NCBI GenBank assembly: GCA_964385465.1 | Contig: CAYLPJ010000074.1 | Location: 1 to 25,306 of the forward strand | Direction: 5' to 3' | DNA: 25,306 nt | Origin: CAYLPJ01 sp964385465 | Lineage (GTDB): Bacteria > Planctomycetota > Phycisphaerae > SM23-33 | Shown: positions 8,018 through 15,665 of the stretch, piece by piece | How the letters are laid out: each line of letters starts with the position of its first letter | Position numbering within the stretch: the first letter of the stretch is position 1 | Notes under the pieces: model-generated | Told to the model about the DNA's origin: nothing | Databases searched by the model: none | The model's input: only the letters and a program-made list of their open reading frames with translations | Made by a program: the position numbers and the translations under genes

Positions 8018-10027
8018 CTACATCGCCAGCACGTCGGGGACGTTGTGTTGCTTCCAGTCGCGTTTGTCCTGGAGCAGCAGCAGCCACTGGGAGGCGGCGC
8101 TGAGCAGGTGGGCGTAGCCGCCGCTGTCGGAGCAGCCGTCCCAGCGCATGTGCGTGCCCAGGCCGGTGGGGATGAAGCCCTTGGCGTCGAAGATCGCCTG
8201 CCAGGTCCGCAGCCCGCCGGCCAGCTCGTGGGTCAGCCAGGCGCGGATGCCCCGCTCGCTGCTGGCCAGGTAGAGGTTTCGCGACGCCGGGGCCACGCGG
8301 ATCGAGTACCGCCCGTGCTCGACGCCGTTGATCCACTCGGCCTGGCCCTTGGTCACCGTGTACGGCAGCGAGATGTTGAACGCGACCTTGCCCCCCTCCG
8401 TCCACGCCCCGCCGCCGACGCGCAGCGCCTCGCCCTCGCCGTTGACGGCCGAGACCGACCCGTCCGCCGCGATCGTCACCACGCCGGTCCGCCCCTTGCA
8501 GTCCGGCCGGTCGAACAGCTCGATCTTCGCCTCCCCGTCGGCGAGGCCGGAGAGGCGCATGGCCGTGCGCGTGCTCCAGAGCTCCATCTTGACGTGCCCG
8601 AGGGAGAGCTTGGCCATCGGCGCCGGGGGGGCGTCGCCGGTGGGCACGTCGAGGCGGAAGTACACGCGGAGGTCCTTGGCGAACCTCTCCCGGTAGGGCC
8701 TCTCCCACACGCCGGGGTGCTCGCGAAGCGCCTGGAGCGCCCAGCCGCAGCAGATCATGTTCTGCGGCCCCATCCGCGAGCCGATCGGGCGGGGGCTGCG
8801 GTGGGGGCCCTTGCGGTCGCTGCGGTAGTCCGCCGGCTTGCCGCCGACGACCGGGACGTGGTGCAGGTCGAACTTGTTGATCCCGGCGGGGACGTTCGCG
8901 TCGTCGCTGTAGTAGTGGTACAGCAGCGGGCTGGTGGCCGCGTCGTAGACGGTGCGGAACGCGAACGCCGCGCCGAGCTCCCCGCCGGTGCGGGCCAGGC
9001 CGTGGTAGTAGTTGTACTGCTGGTCGTCGGCGAAGCCGGGCATGCCCATTGCCTTGCCGGGCTCGTAGTCCCGCAGGGCGCGGGTGTAGTGGTTGCTCGG
9101 GCGGAAGTTGCTCGGGTGGTTGGGGTCCGGCAGGCGGCGGATGAGCTTCTCGTTCCGGGTAACCAGCCCGGCCGGGGCGGCGCACATGGGGATGTAGCCG
9201 TGGTGCCTCAGGCGGCTGGCGTGGAGGTTGACGGCCGCGTCGGCCAGCTCGCCGGCGAGCTTCCTGCCGGGCGTGTCGGTCTGCTCGCGGAAGAGCAGCC
9301 ATGCCTGCTGGACCATCACGCCGATGTCCTGTGCCATGTGGTTGCTCATCCCCTGGGAGTAGCCGTCCAGCAGGCGTTTGGGGTTGGGCTTTCCGGCGAG
9401 GTTGTTGACGCTGGGTCGCATGGGCCGGAAGGGCTCGCCCTTGGCGGTCCGTTCGATGCTGACCGACGCGCCGTCGTCCCACCAGTAGGGGATGAAGCCC
9501 TTCTCGCCCTCCTGGAAGGCCCAGGGCTTGCCCCAGGGGTTGGCGTCGGGGGCGTCGTTGCGGGTGGCGCTGGAGACGAACAGCTCGTCGCTGTGGTTGA
9601 GCATCCTGCAGTAGAACGGGAGCTGCCAGTCGGCCAGGAAGTCCTTGTAGAAGCCGTCGCCGGTGGCGCGAAAGGCGTTGACCATGGCGGCGGCGTACCA
9701 CGCGCCGTCGTGCATGGTGTCCAGCGCCTCGCCCTGGATCCACTGGTCGTACTTGCCCTTGCGGGCGACCTGGAAGTACTCGTAGACCATCCCCCGCTGG
9801 GCGCTGTCGGGGTCCCGCTTGAGGTGGTTGTCGCGAACGAACGTCGCGAGGCGCTTCATGAACGCCCGCGTCTGCTCGGCCGTCATGTACGGCTTGTCGA
9901 GGTGGGCGGTGCTCCAGGCCGGGTCCCGGTCGGCCGGGGGGGCGCCGGGATCGGGCGGCGCGGCATCCCCGGCCGCGATGGCTGCCAGAAGAACACAGGT
10001 CCCCGTCAGGTAGGTCATCGATCGCAT
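8018..10027 (-). CDS. Large exported protein of unknown function
   Basis: 669 aa. Signal peptide about 1-22 (MTYLTGTCVLLAAIAAGDA). I do not recognise the family. Residues about 45-480 look mostly helical, with repeated aromatic, histidine and asparagine-rich turns such as FIPYWWDDGASV, SQGMSNHMAQDIG, NHYTRALRDYEPG, QQYNYYHGLARTGGELG and MGPQNMICCGWAL. This resembles an alpha/alpha toroid as in many polysaccharide lyases and glycosidases. The last 170 residues look beta-rich (KMELWSTRTAMRLSGLADG, YSIRVAPASRNLYLASSE), typical of the sandwich that follows such a toroid. Enzyme activity is therefore plausible but unproven. The start has GAGGAG 5-6 bases upstream. It converges on the preceding plus-strand gene and lies downstream of the PEP-CTERM gene with a 296-base gap. 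Confidence 0.75.
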   Translation of the reverse strand: MRSMTYLTGTCVLLAAIAAGDAAPPDPGAPPADRDPAWSTAHLDKPYMTAEQTRAFMKRLATFVRDNHLKRDPDSAQRGMVYEYFQVARKGKYDQWIQGEALDTMHDGAWYAAAMVNAFRATGDGFYKDFLADWQLPFYCRMLNHSDELFVSSATRNDAPDANPWGKPWAFQEGEKGFIPYWWDDGASVSIERTAKGEPFRPMRPSVNNLAGKPNPKRLLDGYSQGMSNHMAQDIGVMVQQAWLLFREQTDTPGRKLAGELADAAVNLHASRLRHHGYIPMCAAPAGLVTRNEKLIRRLPDPNHPSNFRPSNHYTRALRDYEPGKAMGMPGFADDQQYNYYHGLARTGGELGAAFAFRTVYDAATSPLLYHYYSDDANVPAGINKFDLHHVPVVGGKPADYRSDRKGPHRSPRPIGSRMGPQNMICCGWALQALREHPGVWERPYRERFAKDLRVYFRLDVPTGDAPPAPMAKLSLGHVKMELWSTRTAMRLSGLADGEAKIELFDRPDCKGRTGVVTIAADGSVSAVNGEGEALRVGGGAWTEGGKVAFNISLPYTVTKGQAEWINGVEHGRYSIRVAPASRNLYLASSERGIRAWLTHELAGGLRTWQAIFDAKGFIPTGLGTHMRWDGCSDSGGYAHLLSAASQWLLLLQDKRDWKQHNVPDVLAM

Positions 10028-10074
10028 GGTGAGCTCCTCGGATGCATCTTCGTGCGCAGACAGCTTTGTCGAAA

Positions 10075-10094
10075 TGCCCCGTTCCTTCAACGCC
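10075..10094 (-). promoter_or_regulatory. Relative of the 6372-6390 palindrome upstream of the 8018-10027 gene
   Basis: On the minus strand this reads GGCGTTGAAGGAACGGGGC, against GGCGTTCAAGGAACGCCCC at 6372-6390. The first 15 bases agree at 14 positions, but the outer arm of the palindrome is lost. It starts about 48 bases upstream of the start codon. It could be a weaker operator for the same regulator. The GGAAC with GTCTG 19 bases later is also loosely like an ECF sigma promoter, with a spacer longer than usual. Confidence 0.3.
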
Positions 10095-10260
10095 GAAGTC
10101 GCCGACGCGGTTCGCTGGGGCGTTCGTGCGGGGGCGGGGCCCGCGTACCTGTTCCGCCGGCTCGTTACGCGTCGCCCGCTGTTGCCGTGTGTCAGCCTGC
10201 CCCCCTCAGGAGCGGGTCTTGGTGGCGGAACGCCCGCGGTTCCCGGCCGGCGGCGCGCGG

Positions 10261-10293
10261 CGGCGGGCGGCCGAGGTGCTCGACCGCCCGCCG
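10261..10293. terminator. Very stable stacked hairpin after the PEP-CTERM gene
   Basis: A perfect 10-bp stem (CGGCGGGCGG at 10261-10270 with CCGCCCGCCG at 10284-10293) encloses one C/A mismatch and a second 4-bp stem (CGAG-GTG-CTCG). It starts 31 bases after the stop of the minus-strand PEP-CTERM gene. No T-run follows on either side, so it may stabilise the 3' end of the transcript, or help factor-dependent termination, rather than act as a classic intrinsic terminator. The rest of 10028-10323 holds only the element at 10075-10094. Confidence 0.5.
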
Positions 10294-10323
10294 GGCGCAA
10301 GGTGTCGGGGTGTCGGTCCGGGC

Positions 10324-11466
10324 TCAGGCGCGGCGTCTGCGGCGGACGAGGCCGAGGGCGCCGAGACCGAGGATCGCCAGCGTGGCCGGCTCGGGGATGG
10401 GGCTGCTCCGCCAGTCGTCGAAGGCGACGTTGGTCAGGAGGATGGAGTCTCCCGAGCCGTTGGCAACCGCGCCGGTCCAGGGGTCGGTCACGCCGCCGGA
10501 GGGCCCGGAGGCGTCGCCCCACCAGTTCATCCGCGCGTCGATGACGGTACCGGGCGGGGGATCGCCGCCGTAGTTGTTGCCGCCCTCGCTGTACGCTCGG
10601 ATGCCGTCGCCGTTGCCGACGATGTCGTTGTTGTTGATGAGGATGTTCGTCGTGGTGTCGCCGTCGTCGCTGTCGTTGGCGTTGCCTTCATCGTCCCAGT
10701 ACAGCACGCCGGCGCCGCTGTTGTTGAGGATCCGGTTCCAGGTCATCGAGATGTCGGCCGTGCCGTCGCCGAGGATCACGCCCCAGCCGTTGCCGGACAT
10801 CGTGTTGCCCGTGATGTCCAGGTCGTGAGGACCGTCGGGGTTCAGGGCGATGGCGTTGGAGGCCATGCCCGTGATCGTGTTATCGCTGATCGTGCCGCTA
10901 TAGGCCTCGTTCAGCCACATGCCCCGCCCCATGTCCGAGAACTGGTTGTTCGTGATCAGGAAATTGGACGCCCCGGTCGCCTCCTCGATGCCGACGGCGC
11001 TGGTGTCGTTCTGGCCGTCGAAGACGTTGTCCCGGATGGTGATCAGGTCCCCGGACGGGGCCGAGGCGCGGAACTTCAGCAGATCGTAGTCGCCGGTCAG
11101 CCCCCCGCCGTTGCGGAAGGTGAAGTTGCGGATCGTCGCCGGGCCCGCCAACGCCGTGCCGGAGTTGCTGCCCAGGAAGAAGTTCTGCTCCACCGCGTTG
11201 CCGGAGTCCGTGTAGGTGATGAACGTGTCCGCCGGGTCGTTGCCGACCAGCTCGAGGGCCTTGGTCAGTACGATCGCCTCGTCGTACGTTCCGGCGGCGA
11301 CCATGATCGTGTCGCCGTCGTTGGCGTCATCGATCGCGGCCTGGATGGTCGTGTAGTCGGCGCCGCCGGAATCGTCGACGGTGTGCGTCGCGGCCGGGGC
11401 GGCCGCGGAGATCGCGAAGGCCGTCACCGCGACGGCGGCCATCAGCAGGTGTCCTGTGCGTAGCAT
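10324..11466 (-). CDS. PEP-CTERM sorted beta-helix protein
   Basis: 380 aa. Signal peptide about 1-26 (LLMAAVAVTAFAISAAAPAAT). It is followed by a typical beta-helix entry (DYTTIQAAIDDANDGDTIMV, then AGTYDEAIVL) and about ten rungs rich in NN, DN and GN turns, such as ITIRDNVFDG, ITNNQFSDMG, ISDNTITGM, ITGNTMSGNG and ILINNNDIVGNG. The block MNWWGDASGPSGG is common near the end of NosD-type helices. The C-terminus (about 356-380) is a full PEP-CTERM signal: PEP, a hydrophobic ATLAILGLGALGLV, then RRRRR. Exosortase should cleave it and place the protein at the cell surface or matrix; no exosortase gene is in this window. Function is probably structural or glycan-binding, since no catalytic signature is seen. 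AGAAGGAAG upstream supports the start. It is read from a strong promoter about 390 bases upstream through a structured leader. Confidence 0.9.
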   Translation of the reverse strand: MLRTGHLLMAAVAVTAFAISAAAPAATHTVDDSGGADYTTIQAAIDDANDGDTIMVAAGTYDEAIVLTKALELVGNDPADTFITYTDSGNAVEQNFFLGSNSGTALAGPATIRNFTFRNGGGLTGDYDLLKFRASAPSGDLITIRDNVFDGQNDTSAVGIEEATGASNFLITNNQFSDMGRGMWLNEAYSGTISDNTITGMASNAIALNPDGPHDLDITGNTMSGNGWGVILGDGTADISMTWNRILNNSGAGVLYWDDEGNANDSDDGDTTTNILINNNDIVGNGDGIRAYSEGGNNYGGDPPPGTVIDARMNWWGDASGPSGGVTDPWTGAVANGSGDSILLTNVAFDDWRSSPIPEPATLAILGLGALGLVRRRRRA

Positions 11467-11855
11467 GCTTGTGCTTCCTTCTGTGCCGGATGGGGCCGGC
11501 ATTCCCTCGCGTGCCCTCCTCGGGCAGGCTGTCTGTCCGGTCTCGTGGCGCGTCGCGGCGGGGGCTCGGCCCGCGCGCGGACTGTCCGCACGGTGCGGCA
11601 TGGTCATTGTGCCGCCGGCGATCGGGACCGTCCCGTCGGCCGGCATCGGCGCGCGCCATACAATCAACATCTCTTGGAGAGCGTGGCCCCGTGGGCACCC
11701 GCCGTATGGCGGTCGGGCCGGGAATGCACGGATACGAGCGAGCGGGGCTCGCCGCGTTTCCCTCGCTTACGGTACCGGGGGCTCAGGCCGGCAACCGTGG
11801 CCCGGGAGCGCTGCGTCACCCTCCAATGACCGCTCGCCGAGCCGATCGATCCGAG
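11467..11855 (-). promoter_or_regulatory. Long hairpin-rich 5' leader of the PEP-CTERM gene
   Basis: Counting from the promoter at 11862-11890, transcription should begin near 11855, leaving a leader of about 390 nt with no supported gene. Perfect inverted repeats in it are: 11738-11752 (6-bp stem, 3-base loop), 11699-11712 (CCGCC-GTAT-GGCGG), 11623-11635 (CGGGAC-C-GTCCCG), 11577-11589 (GCGGAC-T-GTCCGC) and 11484-11501 (TGCCGG/CCGGCA, 6-base loop). The last lies directly 5' of the ribosome binding site (11474-11482), where it could control translation. The part read GACGCAGCGC...CCCCGGTACCG on the minus strand faintly recalls the second half of the GEMM-I c-di-GMP riboswitch, but the first half is absent, so I do not call one. 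Riboswitch, RNA thermometer or a protein-binding leader are all open. Confidence 0.5.
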
Positions 11856-11861
11856 GCACGG

Positions 11862-11890
11862 ATTATATCGGGTCATCTACCTGATGGCAA
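11862..11890 (-). promoter_or_regulatory. Near-consensus sigma70 promoter for the PEP-CTERM gene
   Basis: On the minus strand: TTGCCA (11890-11885), a 17-base spacer, then TATAAT (11867-11862). The -10 box is perfect, the -35 box has five of six consensus bases and the spacer is optimal. It sits in a short AT-richer island in otherwise very GC-rich DNA. The remaining stretch 11891-11960, between this promoter and the kinase stop codon, holds nothing else I can name. Confidence 0.75.
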
Positions 11891-11960
11891 GAACGCATAT
11901 GTACCGGAGACGCAATTACGGTGTTTACCTATACCGGGTAGGGATGGGGTGCCGGCGGCC

Positions 11961-14357
11961 TCAGGGCCGGCCAGGGCGGGTGGGCTCGTCGGCATCCAGC
12001 ACGTCGCGGACCTTTTCGGCGAGGGCGTCGGCGCCGAAGGGCTTGGGGATGAAGTGGACGCCCCCGGCCAGGACGCCGTGCCGTGCCAGGACGTTGCCGG
12101 TATAGCCTGACATGTACAGCACGCGACAGTCCGGCTGGAATTCGGCGAGGGCCTGGTGAAGCTGCACGCCGTCCATGCCGGGCATGACCACGTCGGAGAG
12201 CATCAGGTCGATGGGGCGGTCTTGTCCGCGGGCGATGTCCAGCGCCTCGCCGGGCCAGGCGGCGGTCAGGACGTGGTAGCCCTTCTTCCGCAGCGCCGCG
12301 GCGGCGAAGTCCCGCACGGCGGGGTTGTCCTCGACGACGAGCACGGTCTCGCTGCCGCCGCGCCGGCGTTCGCCGGTGGCCGGGGCGGGCGCCGGCGGGG
12401 CCGGGGCGTCCCCCGTGCGGGGCAGGTAGATCTTCAGCGTGGTGCCGCGCCCCGGCTCGCTGGTTGCCGAGACGCTCCCGCCGTGCTGGCGGACGATGCC
12501 GTGCACGCTGGCCAGGCCCAGCCCCGTTCCCCGGTTGTCGTCCTTGGTTGTGAAGAAGGGCTCGAAGATCTTGTCCAGCGTTTCTTCGTCCATGCCGCGC
12601 CCGGTGTCGCTGACGGCCAGCATGACGTGCGGGCCCGGGCGGCTGTCGGGATGGGCCCTGGCGTAGTCCCTGTCGAGGTGAACTTCGGCGGTCTCGATGG
12701 TCAGCCTCCCGCCATCGGGCATGGCGTCGGCGGCGTTGGCGACGAGGTTGACCAGCACCTGGGAGAGCTGCGAGGCGTCCGCGCGGACCGTGCCGATGTC
12801 CTCGGCGAGATCGAGCGTGAGCTCCACGTCCTCGCGGGTCAGGCGCCGCAGGAGGCCCTGCTCGTCGCGGATGAGGCGGTTGAGGTCCAGCGGCTCCATG
12901 TTCAGCACCTGCTTGCGCCCGAAGGCGAGGAGTTGGCCGGTCAGGTCGTTGGCCCGCTTGGCCGCCCGCTGGATCTCCAGCAGGTCGCCGCGGAGCCGGT
13001 GGTCTTCGCCGATCGACTCGAGGGCAAGCTGGGCGTAGCCGAGGATGGGGGTGAGGAGATTGTTGAAGTCGTGGGCGACCCCGCCGGCGAGGCGTCCGAC
13101 GGCCTCCATCTTCGTGGCCTGGCGGAGCTGTTCGGCGAGGTGCCGGCGCTCCTGCTCGCCCTGGCGGCGGGCGGTGATGTCCTCGATGACCACGATCATG
13201 GACCGCAGGCCCCCGTCGTGCCCGCGCATGGCGGCCACGGACAGGTCCACCCACGCCACCGAGCCGTCCGGGCGGACGTATCGCTTCTGGCGGGAGACCT
13301 CGCGGACCTCGCCGGCGCGCATCCGCCGGACGTTGGCGAGGTCCTCGGCCACGTCGTCGGGGTGGGTGATCTCCGTGAAGGCCGTCTCCGTGGCCCGGTC
13401 CGGGTCCAGGCCCGTGATCTCGCAGTACCGGCGGTTGACGCGGACGAACCGCAGCGTCTCGGCGTCGACCTGGGCGACGCCGGCGGCGGCCTGCTCGAAC
13501 ATGGCGCGGAAGCGCTGCTCGCTCTGCTGGAGCTCGTCCATCTGCCGGCGGATGGCGCGGCGCATGGTGTCCAGCGAGGACGACAGCGCCGCCATCTCCG
13601 CCGACGCCCCCGGCGGCAGCTCGGTGTTCAGGTCCCCCCCGGCCATGCGCTCGGCCGCCCGGGTCAGCGCGACGATCGGGCGCGACAGCGACCGCGCCAG
13701 CGCCAGGGAGATGAGCACGGCCACCACGGCGACGGTCAGGGTGATCAGGACGGCCTCGACGATCGTCTGGCGCACCGCCTCGCCGAGGGGTTCGAGCCGG
13801 AGGCTGGCGCCGAACAGGTGCGTGCGCCCGTGACGGTCGGTGGCCGGGATCAGCACCATCCCGCCTTTGCCCCATCGGTTGACGAAGGTCGAGTACGTCG
13901 GCTCGCGCGTCGCCAGGGCCGTGTCGAAGGCGTTCGGGTCGGTGTGCGGCTCCAGGAAGCTCGCGCACGGGCTGTTCGGGTCCGACGGGTTCGAATGCGT
14001 TGCGGTGGTGAAGACGACCCGCCCGTCCAGCAGCATCACGCTCCAGAGGTACTGGAGGTTCAGCCGGCGGCACAGGGCGTCGAAGGCCGAAACGTGACGG
14101 GCGAACTCCGCCGGCGTGACCGGGTCGCCCACGGCCTCGCCCTCGGGGGGCATGATGCGGTCGTGGTAGTCGCTGCCGACCACGGCCCGGGCGCACTCGG
14201 CGGCGGTCATCAGCCGCGCCTCGCTCTCCCGCCGCAGGGCCGTCCTGCGAACGTGCGAGAGGATCACGAAATGAGCCGCCGATGCCAGCAGGCCGACGCC
14301 GACGAGCCCGGCGAGAAAGCGGTAGCGGATCGGTATTCCGTCGCGAAGTCGGGCCAT
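11961..14357 (-). CDS. Membrane hybrid histidine kinase (HAMP-PAS-HisKA-HATPase-REC)
   Basis: 798 aa. A first membrane segment (about 12-33) and a second (about 198-222) enclose a sensor domain of about 165 residues on the far side of the membrane. Then HAMP (about 222-275), PAS (about 280-397), HisKA with phospho-acceptor H429 in VAHDFNNLL, HATPase with N541 (N box), DTGRGMD (G1) and GTGLGL (G2), an Ala/Pro linker (650-666), and a receiver domain with E676/D677, phospho-acceptor D722 in SDVVMPGMDG and K772. All catalytic residues are present. The order is like CckA-type kinases. The output partner, a phosphotransfer protein or regulator, is not in the window. The start at 14357 gives the membrane segment right after the N-terminus and lies about 30 bases after a promoter; an upstream start at 14552 is rejected. 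The ribosome binding site (AGG) is weak. Confidence 0.92.
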   Translation of the reverse strand: MARLRDGIPIRYRFLAGLVGVGLLASAAHFVILSHVRRTALRRESEARLMTAAECARAVVGSDYHDRIMPPEGEAVGDPVTPAEFARHVSAFDALCRRLNLQYLWSVMLLDGRVVFTTATHSNPSDPNSPCASFLEPHTDPNAFDTALATREPTYSTFVNRWGKGGMVLIPATDRHGRTHLFGASLRLEPLGEAVRQTIVEAVLITLTVAVVAVLISLALARSLSRPIVALTRAAERMAGGDLNTELPPGASAEMAALSSSLDTMRRAIRRQMDELQQSEQRFRAMFEQAAAGVAQVDAETLRFVRVNRRYCEITGLDPDRATETAFTEITHPDDVAEDLANVRRMRAGEVREVSRQKRYVRPDGSVAWVDLSVAAMRGHDGGLRSMIVVIEDITARRQGEQERRHLAEQLRQATKMEAVGRLAGGVAHDFNNLLTPILGYAQLALESIGEDHRLRGDLLEIQRAAKRANDLTGQLLAFGRKQVLNMEPLDLNRLIRDEQGLLRRLTREDVELTLDLAEDIGTVRADASQLSQVLVNLVANAADAMPDGGRLTIETAEVHLDRDYARAHPDSRPGPHVMLAVSDTGRGMDEETLDKIFEPFFTTKDDNRGTGLGLASVHGIVRQHGGSVSATSEPGRGTTLKIYLPRTGDAPAPPAPAPATGERRRGGSETVLVVEDNPAVRDFAAAALRKKGYHVLTAAWPGEALDIARGQDRPIDLMLSDVVMPGMDGVQLHQALAEFQPDCRVLYMSGYTGNVLARHGVLAGGVHFIPKPFGADALAEKVRDVLDADEPTRPGRP

Positions 14358-14393
14358 GAACAACCTGGGGTGACATGAGGATGAACCTGTACG

Positions 14394-14422
14394 AGTATAG
14401 GGAATCCGCCCGCTGGATCGAA
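14394..14422 (-). promoter_or_regulatory. Candidate promoter of the hybrid kinase gene
   Basis: Minus-strand TATACT (14399-14394) lies 17 bases after TTCGAT (14422-14417). The -10 is one base off consensus; the -35 is poor. It sets a short leader before the start at 14357 and argues against a longer kinase N-terminus. No equally good promoter is seen for the divergent plus-strand gene; TTGACG at 14465-14470 has no clear -10 partner. Confidence 0.45.
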
Positions 14423-14520
14423 GGGGCCGCTCGCGGCGGCGGTGCATGCCCCGCCGCCAACCCCTTGACGGGCTGGGCATCTCCCTGGAGCATGCTCGCG
14501 AACCCATTGGAGGCATTGCG

Positions 14521-15591
14521 ATGACGCAGCGCGAGCTGTCGCGGGAGATCATGCACTACGGCGACTTCGACCGGATGCCGGTGATCCACTGGATCGGCTG
14601 GCCCGAGACGAACGAGCGGTGGCTGGGGGAGGGCCTGCCCGCGGACGTCGGCCAGCACGCCTACTTCCGCGCCAACGGCTGGCAGGCGGGGGTGGGGGTG
14701 AACCTCGGGCTCTTCCCGGCCTTCGAGGAGGAGGTGCTGGAGGAGACCGCCGAGTACCGCATCTTCCGCGACGCCGCCGGCGTGGTGCAGAAGGACTGGA
14801 AGCACCGAAGCTGCATCCCGCACTTCATCGACTTCACGCTGAAGACCGCGGCGGAGTGGGACCGGTACAAGCAGCGTCTCCAGCCGGACCCGGCCCGGAT
14901 CCCGGACGACCTGGACGAGCGGATCGCCCGGGCGGAGGGCTCGGGGCTGCCGATCGCGATCTCGACGGCCTCGATGATGGGCTGGATCCGCAACTGGATG
15001 GGCGTCGAGAACATGTGCTACCTGATGTTCGACGCCCCGGACTGCTACGCCGACATGGTGGACACGCTGGCGGAGCTGACCTGCTGGGGCATCGACCAGG
15101 TGATCCCGCGGATGCACACCGCGCCGGACTGGGGCTTCGGCTGGGAGGACATCTGCGGCAAGAACGGGCCGCTGGTCAGCCCGCCGATCTTCGACCGCTG
15201 CGTCGCGCCCGGCTACCGCAAGATCCGCGAGAAGCTCGAGTCCTATGGCGTCGGCCTGCTGGGCATCGACAGCGACGGCCTCGTCGAGCCGCTGCTGGGA
15301 AACTGGCTCGACGCCGGCGTGAACATCCACTTCCCCATCGAGATCGGCACGTGGGAGGCCGACCCGATGGCGCTCCGCAAGAAGTTCGGCCGGGATCTGC
15401 GGATCATCGGCGGCTTCAACAAGCTCACGCTCGAGCGCGGGCGGGACGCGATCGACGCCGAGCTGGCCCGGCGGCGCCCGATCATGGAGGACGGCGGCTT
15501 CCTGCTGATGCCCGACCACCTCATCACCCCCGGCGTGCCGCTGGCGGATTACACGTACTACATCGAGAAGGTCCGCCAGCTCCGGCTGTGA
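14521..15591 (+). CDS. Uroporphyrinogen decarboxylase (URO-D) family protein
   Basis: 356 aa, cytoplasmic. It looks like the URO-D superfamily of (beta/alpha)8 proteins that includes HemE and corrinoid or cobamide methyltransferases such as MtaA. Visible blocks are FDRMPVIHWIGWPE near the N-terminus (the usual R-P position), a LMFDAPDCYADMVDTLAEL helix in the middle, DICGKNGPLVSPPIFDR and YRKIREKLESYGVGLLGIDSDG (strand with acid residues), GNWLDAGVNIHFPIE, RIIGGFNK and GGFLLMPDHLITPGVPLADY at the end. The HemE arginine-rich N-terminal motif is not present, so a haem enzyme is unlikely; planctomycetes carry many such paralogues, thought to act in methyl transfer. No corrinoid-binding protein is adjacent. 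The start has GGAGG 9 bases upstream. It is divergent from the kinase gene across a 163-base gap. Confidence 0.82.
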   Translation: MTQRELSREIMHYGDFDRMPVIHWIGWPETNERWLGEGLPADVGQHAYFRANGWQAGVGVNLGLFPAFEEEVLEETAEYRIFRDAAGVVQKDWKHRSCIPHFIDFTLKTAAEWDRYKQRLQPDPARIPDDLDERIARAEGSGLPIAISTASMMGWIRNWMGVENMCYLMFDAPDCYADMVDTLAELTCWGIDQVIPRMHTAPDWGFGWEDICGKNGPLVSPPIFDRCVAPGYRKIREKLESYGVGLLGIDSDGLVEPLLGNWLDAGVNIHFPIEIGTWEADPMALRKKFGRDLRIIGGFNKLTLERGRDAIDAELARRRPIMEDGGFLLMPDHLITPGVPLADYTYYIEKVRQLRL

Positions 15592-15606
15592 TTCCGCGGG
15601 CGATTC

Positions 15607-15641
15607 GGAACACCCCGCCGCCCGGCGTTGTCTGGTAGAAT
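15607..15641 (+). promoter_or_regulatory. Candidate promoter of the ECF sigma gene
   Basis: GGAACAC (15607-15613), 16 bases, then GTCTGG (15630-15635) resembles sigmaE-type promoters (GGAACTT then GTCTAA), with a spacing about one base longer than usual. A sigma70-like TAGAAT (15636-15641) directly follows but has no good -35. Both would give a start site just before the AGGAGAG ribosome binding site. An ECF-type promoter before an ECF gene would suggest autoregulation. Confidence 0.35.
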
Positions 15642-15665
15642 GTCGATGTCGGCAGGAGAGCTCCG

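Noticed and set aside
11760..11850. GEMM-I cyclic di-GMP riboswitch in the PEP-CTERM leader
   Set aside because: Only the second half looks similar (GACGCAGCGC, CCCGGTACCG). The conserved GCACAGGGCAAACC-type first half is missing, so I left it as an unclassified leader.
11961..14552. Kinase start at 14552 instead of 14357
   Set aside because: The added 65 residues are not protein-like, and a TATACT promoter box at 14394-14399 lies inside them. The start at 14357 puts the membrane segment directly at the N-terminus.
14521..15591. Calling the URO-D family gene hemE
   Set aside because: The N-terminal arginine-rich substrate motif of HemE is absent, and the sequence reads like the diverse paralogues found in planctomycetes.
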